Assembly (NCBI RefSeq): GCF_009733845.1
Contig: NZ_WNXZ01000010.1
Coordinates: 1 to 64,000, forward strand
Length of the DNA stretch: 64,000 bases
DNA from: Pseudactinotalea terrae
GTDB lineage: Bacteria; Actinomycetota; Actinomycetes; Actinomycetales; Beutenbergiaceae
Direction: 5' to 3'
Position numbers and translations under genes: made by a program. Of the stretch, positions 61,787 to 64,000 are shown piece after piece. Position 1 is the stretch's first letter; every line of letters begins with the position of its first letter. The notes beneath the pieces are model-generated. The model worked only from the letters and a program-made list of their open reading frames with translations. It was not told the DNA's origin and searched no databases.

Positions 61787-61827
61787 ATCATTGCGCTCCC
61801 GCTTATATAAGTCAAGAACGATTCTTG
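61787..61827 (-). promoter_or_regulatory. Promoter and palindromic operator upstream of the SRPBCC-ArsR pair
   Basis: TTGACT (RC of 61810-61815) and AATGAT (RC of 61787-61792), spaced by 17 nt, form the promoter. The perfect palindrome CAAGAACGATTCTTG (61813-61827) overlaps the -35 and is a good ArsR operator; a second perfect palindrome, CTTATATAAG, lies at 61802-61811. Only 7 nt separate the -10 from the ATG, so the transcript is leaderless or nearly so. Confidence 0.6.
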
Positions 61828-61881
61828 GCGACGGAGGTGCCGGGCGTGCGGGACGGTGACGCACCAGCCCGCGCGCCGAGG

Positions 61882-64000
61882 TCATCGTTCGAGCGTGCGC
61901 CTACGGCGGGCCAGCAGCAGTGCGCCGGCGGCGAGCAGCAGCGCAGCCAGCGCTGCGGCGGTCTGCGCACCGGCCATACCGGTCGCGGGCATCTCGTCCG
62001 CTCCACCGCCTGAGGGCGGAGCAGTACCGCTGCCGCCCGTACCCGGCCCGGTGGTCGGGGCCGGATCACCGCTCGGTGGGTCGGTCGGCTCGACCGGCGT
62101 CTCGGTCGTGGGCTCGGTCGGCGCAGGCGACACCGCGACTGCGATCACCAGGTCACCACCGCGGCTCCCGTCGCGGTCGACAACCCAGAAGGTGGCCTCG
62201 TACGAGCCGGCCGTCGCGTAGGTGTGGCTCACCGGCGGGTCGGCCGGGCCGACCACCTCGAGCACCGGCGAGCCGTCGCCCCAGTCCACCCGGTAGGTGA
62301 ACAGCTCGGCCATATCGGCGCTCGACGGGTCGTCCGCGCTCACCTTGAGCGTCAGCTCCTCGCCGACGACGGCGGTGCGCGGCCCGTCGACGATCGCCTC
62401 GGGTCCGGTGTTGCTCACCTCGATCGCCGCCTCCGCGGTGGCGGTGAGGCCGTCGACCTCCGCGCGGGCGGCGACCGGGTAGGCGACCGGGCCGTCGTCG
62501 ATGCCGAACGCCTCGAGCTCAGCCCAGGTCAGCATCGGCTCGAGACCCGTCGCGTCGGAGAAGTCGCCGTCGCCGTCGAGATCCCACGAGAGATTAGCGG
62601 CAGCGCTCGAGCCCGCCGCCGAGAGCGTGAGGCCATCGCCCTCGCTGATCGCGTAAGGGCCGCCGGCGGTGACCACCGGCAGCACGTCGATGCCGGTCGC
62701 GTCGTCGCTGCTGAGGAAGCCGGGGTCCGGGTTGTACGTCGCGGTGATCGTCCGAGCACCCGCGGGCAGCGGCGTGGTGAGCGTGGCCGTGCCGTCGACC
62801 AGGGCGACTGTGCCGAGCGAGTCGTCACCGTCGGAGAAGGTCACGGACCCGGTCGGGGTGGCGCCGGTGGCCGTGACCTCGGAGGTGAGCACCACGTCCT
62901 CGCCGTCGGTCGCGGTGGCGGGCGCGCTCAGCGTCGACGTCGTGAGGCGATTGACCAGGACGTCGACGGGCTCGGCCGAGCTGTCCGCCCACGGGTCGAC
63001 GCCGGTGTAGGTGGCCTCGATCGTGTGGTTGCCGCCGGCGAGCCCGGTGACCGTGAACGTCACGGTGCCGTCCACCCCAGGCGTGCCTGCAGGCAATGCG
63101 GGACCGCCGTCGACCGAGTAGCTGACCGAGCCGTCGTCGACAGGATCGCCGCCGGCCGTGACCGTCGCGGTCACCTCGAGGTCGTCGCTCTCGGTGATCT
63201 CGGTGGGTGCGTCGAGCACGATCCCGGTCGTGGCGAGCACCACGACGGAGAAGGAGGTCCCCGACGGCATCCAGCCATCGCCGCTCCCGCCGTAGGCGAT
63301 GGCCACCTCGTGCACGCCCGGTGCGAGCCCGGCGATCGAGAACGCCACCTCGCCGTCGGCGTCCACGTCGCCGGCGGAGATCGGGTCGCCGCCGTCGACG
63401 GTGTAGCCGACGGAGCCGGCGGCCACCGTCTCGGTGCCGGCGAGCGGGGAGACCGTGACGACCACGTCCACGTCCTCGCGCTCGGCGACCCTGTCCGGTG
63501 CCACGGCCTGCGTCTCGGTCTCCTGCTGGACCAGCACGGTCAGCGGTGCGGCCACGGAGTCGGTCCACCCGTCGGCACCGGTGTAGAACACCAGGATCGA
63601 GTGGCTGCCGCGCGGCAGGTCGGCGATGCGGATCTCGACCTCGCCATCGCTGTCCGGCGTGCCGGCCGGAACGGTCGATCCGCCGTCGACGGAGTAGCTC
63701 AGGGATCCGGCGTCCACAGGGCCGTCGGGGGCTGAGACCGTCGCCGAGACGACCGCGTCCTGGCCGAGCATGATCGTGGGGTCGGCGCTCGCGGTGAGCG
63801 AGGTCTCCGACTGCGCGAGCACCGTGACGGGCTCGGCGGTGCTGTCGGCGAAGCTGTCTGCGCCCGTGTAGGTGGCCTCGACGACGTGGCTGCCGCGCGG
63901 CAGGTCGGCGAGCGTGAAGGTGACCTCACCGTCGGAGTCCGGGGTGCCGGCGTCGACCGGGGTGGCGCCATCGAGGGAGTAGCTCACGGTGCCAACCCCG
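61882..64000 (-). CDS. Sortase-anchored surface protein with Ig-like repeats (3' part; 5' end off the window)
   Basis: The frame enters from the right edge. It has at least four Ig-like domains of about 90-100 residues, each with a VDAGTPDSDGEVTFTLADLP- or SYSVDGG-type pattern and a GSHxIxxxYTG segment. A PKD-like domain follows (FTYRVDWGDGSPVLEVVG, VSHTYATAGSYEATFWVVDR), then a Pro/Thr/Glu-rich wall-spanning stretch and a C-terminal anchor: MPATG, a hydrophobic helix and RRRRTLER. MPATG fits a variant LPxTG sorting signal. Probably an adhesin or substrate-binding wall protein; its N-terminus is not visible. Confidence 0.88.
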   Translation of the reverse strand, partial: GVGTVSYSLDGATPVDAGTPDSDGEVTFTLADLPRGSHVVEATYTGADSFADSTAEPVTVLAQSETSLTASADPTIMLGQDAVVSATVSAPDGPVDAGSLSYSVDGGSTVPAGTPDSDGEVEIRIADLPRGSHSILVFYTGADGWTDSVAAPLTVLVQQETETQAVAPDRVAEREDVDVVVTVSPLAGTETVAAGSVGYTVDGGDPISAGDVDADGEVAFSIAGLAPGVHEVAIAYGGSGDGWMPSGTSFSVVVLATTGIVLDAPTEITESDDLEVTATVTAGGDPVDDGSVSYSVDGGPALPAGTPGVDGTVTFTVTGLAGGNHTIEATYTGVDPWADSSAEPVDVLVNRLTTSTLSAPATATDGEDVVLTSEVTATGATPTGSVTFSDGDDSLGTVALVDGTATLTTPLPAGARTITATYNPDPGFLSSDDATGIDVLPVVTAGGPYAISEGDGLTLSAAGSSAAANLSWDLDGDGDFSDATGLEPMLTWAELEAFGIDDGPVAYPVAARAEVDGLTATAEAAIEVSNTGPEAIVDGPRTAVVGEELTLKVSADDPSSADMAELFTYRVDWGDGSPVLEVVGPADPPVSHTYATAGSYEATFWVVDRDGSRGGDLVIAVAVSPAPTEPTTETPVEPTDPPSGDPAPTTGPGTGGSGTAPPSGGGADEMPATGMAGAQTAAALAALLLAAGALLLARRRRTLER

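Overview
The window is a high-GC chromosomal segment from the replication-origin region of an actinobacterium. It is probably a member of the Micrococcales; the genus cannot be fixed from sequence alone. The evidence is the gene order dnaA, rpmH, rnpA, yidD, yidC, khpB/jag, rsmG, then parA-parB, and further on trxA-trxB, a MurJ-pseudokinase fusion, a DUF6049 gene, a NUDIX gene and the CCA-adding enzyme. Supporting signs are DnaA boxes near dnaA, a cluster of parS sites, ATGA/GTGA start-stop overlaps and frequent GTG starts.

Layout. 1-5.4 kb: a transposase 3' fragment lies where dnaN would be expected downstream of dnaA, followed by dnaA (minus strand) and the divergent rpmH-to-rsmG run. 5.4-19.0 kb: two carbohydrate modules sit between rsmG and parA. 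The first has an FCD-type GntR regulator, a GH39-like glycosidase, an aldo/keto reductase, a CUT1 ABC importer and an SDR. The second has a GntR regulator, a 3HCDH-fold dehydrogenase, a TIM-barrel isomerase, a DhaKL-type kinase, an RpiB-like isomerase and a TPI-like isomerase; the last three resemble the erythrulose-phosphate enzymes known from tetritol catabolism. 19.0-23.0 kb: a mostly non-coding stretch with six parS sites, a TetR gene with a small membrane protein, and a GNAT gene. 23.0-29.8 kb: parA, parB, an orphan sugar-binding lipoprotein, ddl, an aminotransferase and trxA. 29.8-30.7 kb: trxB, which is broken by an apparent 28-bp deletion that removes its CxxC active site. 31-42 kb: a TetR gene, the murJ operon, a VOC gene, the CCA-adding enzyme and a GDPD. 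42.3-49.0 kb: a two-component system, an alcohol dehydrogenase, two MFS transporters and an MmyB-type regulator. 49.0-49.6 kb: a repeat-rich gap. 49.6-60.4 kb: a tightly overlapped operon for peptide-type import (SBP-BCDF) plus amidohydrolase, TIGR04076-like protein, LLM flavoprotein, DUF885 peptidase and a SnoaL-like protein, controlled by a divergent XRE-cupin regulator. 60.4-61.8 kb: two unannotated-size small genes behind a leaderless-type promoter, and an SRPBCC/ArsR pair. 61.9-64.0 kb: the 3' part of a sortase-anchored Ig-repeat surface protein running off the right edge.

How it fits together. The backbone is the conserved actinobacterial replication, segregation and envelope region. 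Nutrient-acquisition cassettes and regulators have been placed between its blocks. Several dispersed palindromic repeats occupy the gaps. The most striking points are the inactivated trxB, a parS site that supplies the last codons and stop of the TPI-like gene, the tetrose-type cassette between rsmG and parA, the peptide-uptake/oxidation operon, and the dispersed repeat families. All functions are read from sequence motifs; no searches were run.
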